NCBI GenBank assembly: GCA_902795905.1
Contig: CADBMY010000268.1
Location: forward strand, 1 to 7,129
Reading direction: 5' to 3'
Source of the DNA: an uncultured Erysipelotrichaceae bacterium
GTDB lineage: Bacteria; Bacillota_I; Bacilli_A; Erysipelotrichales; Erysipelotrichaceae
Length of the DNA: 7,129 nucleotides
In this document: positions 5,621-7,129 of the stretch, piece by piece
Layout: every line of letters begins with the position of its first letter
Position numbering within the stretch: the stretch's first letter is position 1
Notes under the pieces: model-generated
Told to the model about the DNA's origin: nothing
Database searches by the model: none
What the model saw: only the letters and a program-made list of their open reading frames with translations
Translations under genes and position numbers: made by a program

Positions 5621-6859
5621 TTATTCCGGAGGACGCAGACCCTTGCCGGCAAAGAAGAAGAAGAACAGCACAAGCACACCGATCGAGAACAGATCAAAGT
5701 AATACCGCAGAGTGCTCTCCTCACCGGTCAGCGTCTCATTCTGGTATGTCTCAGTACGTTTTTCCATCGGTACTCTTGTGACTTCCGTACCATCGAGCTT
5801 AAAGACAAGCTCTGCCGACATCACCGTCGGATCGGAGGAATCCCTGCCGACAACTTCCGCCTCATATGTCAGCAGGTCCTCACTGACCGTCGCCGGAAGC
5901 AGAGCCGAGAAATCATTGGCAGCCGTAAAGATCACATTCATCGTATGACGGCGTCCCTCGTAGACCTCAACGACTTCTTCACCGATCTCTTCTTTCGTGA
6001 TCGTGACCGTACGGTAATGCTCAAAGCCGTATTCAAACAGAGCCCGGATATCCTTGTAGCAGGCTGCTTCGGAGCTTTCCCCGGCAACAGCAGCGATCAG
6101 TACGGTATTGCCCCGTCTGGCCTCCGCCGAAAGCACAAAACCGCCTTCTTTGGTATATCCGATCTTACAGCCCTGAGCTTCCGCATAGTGGTCATTCCCG
6201 GCACGGATCAGCTCGCATCCGGCCGCCAGAACACGCTGGTTCAGCTGCAGATTCGTCGGCTGAATAATATACGAATTTGCCCTGTACACAGACGCAAAGC
6301 GATCGCTGCGCAGAGCTCTTCTCGTCAGCACGGCCAGATCTCTGACACTGCTGTATGTTTCTTCATCATATAATCCGAAGATATTGCCGAAGTGTGTATT
6401 CTCCAGTTCCCAGTCGGAAGCCTGCTTGTTCATTGCCGTAAGCAGCTTGTCAGCACCGCCGTACTCCTGCGCGATCATGGCCATCGTATCATTCGCATTC
6501 GACAGCATCGACGCATATTCAAGATCACGGATATTCAGCGTCTCCTCTTCCTGGATCCACAGCACACTGACCGCATGATCATATGTCGCAAAGGTATCGG
6601 AAGCCATCGTCACCTGCCGGTTGTCACGGATACTCTCGGAAGCCGTATATATACCCATCATCTTCGCAAGACCCGCCGGCGCATACCTGGCATCCGCATT
6701 CTTCTCGAGAAGCACCGTACCCGTAGACGCATCGATCAGTACGGCAGCCTCAGCCGCGATCTCCGGTCCCTGATAGGTATTCTCTTCCTCAGTCGCATGT
6801 ACCGTGACAGGCATCACCGCAGTAAGCAGTGACAGCAGTATAGTCAGAAATCTTCTCAT
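5621..6859 (-). CDS. Secreted S11-family D,D-carboxypeptidase homologue with all active-site motifs lost
   Basis: This 412-residue homologue of DacA/DacF (PBP5-like) enzymes, which trim the terminal D-Ala of peptidoglycan stems, has a signal peptide at 1-22 (MRRFLTILLSLLTAVMPVTVHA, signal peptidase site after VHA), a peptidase-like domain about 33-284, a beta-rich C-terminal domain about 285-375, and a membrane anchor about 386-404 with a Phe run and a short tail. Family landmarks are clear: AAVLIDASTGTVLLEKNADARYAPA, ENTHFGNIFGLYDEETYSSVRDLAVL and GCKIGYTKEGGFVLSA. All three catalytic motifs differ: SxxK is G63-L-A-K66, SxN is N121-A-N123, and KTG is K232-I-G234. I found no Ser-x-x-Lys anywhere in the protein, so no acyl-enzyme seems possible. 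The frame is intact, which argues for a retained non-catalytic role such as substrate or partner binding. Automated annotation would probably still call it a carboxypeptidase. Confidence 0.9.
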   Translation of the reverse strand: MRRFLTILLSLLTAVMPVTVHATEEENTYQGPEIAAEAAVLIDASTGTVLLEKNADARYAPAGLAKMMGIYTASESIRDNRQVTMASDTFATYDHAVSVLWIQEEETLNIRDLEYASMLSNANDTMAMIAQEYGGADKLLTAMNKQASDWELENTHFGNIFGLYDEETYSSVRDLAVLTRRALRSDRFASVYRANSYIIQPTNLQLNQRVLAAGCELIRAGNDHYAEAQGCKIGYTKEGGFVLSAEARRGNTVLIAAVAGESSEAACYKDIRALFEYGFEHYRTVTITKEEIGEEVVEVYEGRRHTMNVIFTAANDFSALLPATVSEDLLTYEAEVVGRDSSDPTVMSAELVFKLDGTEVTRVPMEKRTETYQNETLTGEESTLRYYFDLFSIGVLVLFFFFFAGKGLRPPE

Positions 6860-6865
6860 GGATAT

Positions 6866-6874
6866 ATTTTACCA
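6866..6874 (-). promoter_or_regulatory. Extended -10 promoter of the S11-like gene, predicted leaderless
   Basis: TGG followed by TAAAAT (6871-6866; 5 of 6). The spacer to ATG 6859 is ATATCC, 6 nt, so transcription should begin at the start codon. No -35 at normal distance and no Shine-Dalgarno are visible. Confidence 0.6.
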
Positions 6875-6907
6875 CACCTATACCCGGGATATCTCTGTTG
6901 TACGCAT

Positions 6908-6927
6908 AAAGAAAAGGCCCATGGCCT
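6908..6927 (-). terminator. Intrinsic terminator after the 47-residue protein gene
   Basis: On the - strand AGGCC (6927-6923), loop ATG and GGCCT (6919-6915) form a short GC-rich stem, followed by TTTCTTT (6914-6908). It begins 8 nt after the TAG stop. It makes the small gene a stand-alone transcription unit. Confidence 0.6.
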
Positions 6928-6935
6928 GTTTCTGT

Positions 6936-7079
6936 CTATTTCTTTCCGTCTCTGTTCTGTTCCCTGATCAGACGGTCGAGATCCGCATTCGCCCACTTAC
7001 CGGCAAATTCCTTTTCAGCTTCATCCAGTTTCTTCAGGATCGCCTCCAGCTGTTCATTCATGTCCTTTGTGTCGTTCAT
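6936..7079 (-). CDS. Small charged helical protein of unknown function (47 residues)
   Basis: I do not recognise this protein. The frame runs from ATG 7079-7077 to TAG 6938-6936. It starts MNDTKDMNEQLEAILKKL and ends RLIREQNRDGKK. By composition it is almost entirely helix-forming and highly charged (12 Asp/Glu, 10 Lys/Arg), with a heptad-like spacing of Leu/Ile over residues 11-18. It has no signal peptide, membrane segment or cysteine, so it is likely cytoplasmic. Evidence that it is real is its signals: GGAGG at 7090-7086, 6 nt before the ATG, a candidate TACAAT -10 upstream, and a terminator hairpin 8 nt after the stop. It is transcribed in the same direction as the S11-like gene, whose own promoter lies beyond the terminator. 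Confidence 0.7.
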   Translation of the reverse strand: MNDTKDMNEQLEAILKKLDEAEKEFAGKWANADLDRLIREQNRDGKK

Positions 7080-7102
7080 TGCCTGCCTCCGTAATGTTTA
7101 CT

Positions 7103-7108
7103 ATTGTA
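7103..7108 (-). promoter_or_regulatory. Candidate -10 box for the 47-residue protein gene
   Basis: TACAAT (7108-7103; 5 of 6) lies 23 nt before ATG 7079, which leaves room for a short leader of about 17 nt with the GGAGG ribosome site. A -35 at 16-17 nt spacing would fall at or beyond the window edge, so this is only partly testable here. Confidence 0.4.
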
Positions 7109-7129
7109 GTACGCACAAAGAATAAGAAA

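Noticed and set aside
5650..5672. (TTC)4-TTT run as a phase-variable microsatellite in the S11-like gene
   Set aside because: A triplet repeat of only four to five units inside a membrane anchor would not shift the frame and is expected for a Phe-rich helix.
5621..6859. S11-like gene as a decayed pseudogene
   Set aside because: No frameshift or internal stop is present, the signal peptide and anchor are intact, and a promoter-like box is in place; loss of activity seems specific to the active site.

Overview
The window reads as a compact chromosomal housekeeping region of a low-to-mid GC Gram-positive bacterium (Bacillota). A DarA/PstA-type cyclic-di-AMP receptor, a DUF951 protein beside ychF, a YvlD-type membrane protein and AGGAGG-type Shine-Dalgarno sequences all point that way. 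An Erysipelotrichia-like host is my guess only. No mobile element, CRISPR array, rRNA or tRNA is visible, and no stretch over 300 bases lacks a gene.

Layout: on the + strand the window opens with the 3' end of a CCA-adding enzyme gene (to 374), followed by a TVP38/TMEM64 (VTT-domain) membrane protein gene (476-1246). Everything else is on the - strand. Reading leftward from the right edge there is a 47-residue unknown protein (7079-6936) with its own terminator; a secreted, C-terminally anchored penicillin-binding-protein homologue of the S11 D,D-carboxypeptidase family (6859-5621); a two-gene unit of a YvlD-like four-helix membrane protein and a flavodoxin (5555-4782), closed by a strong terminator; and a six-gene operon dtd-folD-DUF951-ychF-darA-GNAT (4699-1241). 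The operon genes are separated by 18 nt or less or overlap by 1-4 nt. Its terminator lies inside the 3' end of the convergent VTT gene, whose stop region overlaps the GNAT gene by 6 bp.

The operon combines translation quality control (Dtd), one-carbon metabolism (FolD), a ribosome-associated ATPase (YchF), a putative metal-binding small protein (DUF951), a c-di-AMP sensor (DarA) and an acetyltransferase. This suggests growth-linked co-expression rather than a single pathway.

Three observations stand out. First, the S11 protein has lost all three active-site motifs (SxxK to GLAK, SxN to NAN, KTG to KIG) while keeping an intact reading frame, signal peptide and anchor, so it looks like a maintained pseudoenzyme. 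Second, the three major - strand transcription units each start with the same extended -10 box (TGG-TATAAT, TGG-TATATT, TGG-TAAAAT) placed 6-7 nt before the ATG with no Shine-Dalgarno, which predicts leaderless mRNAs. Third, the operon terminator is embedded in the coding sequence of the opposing gene.
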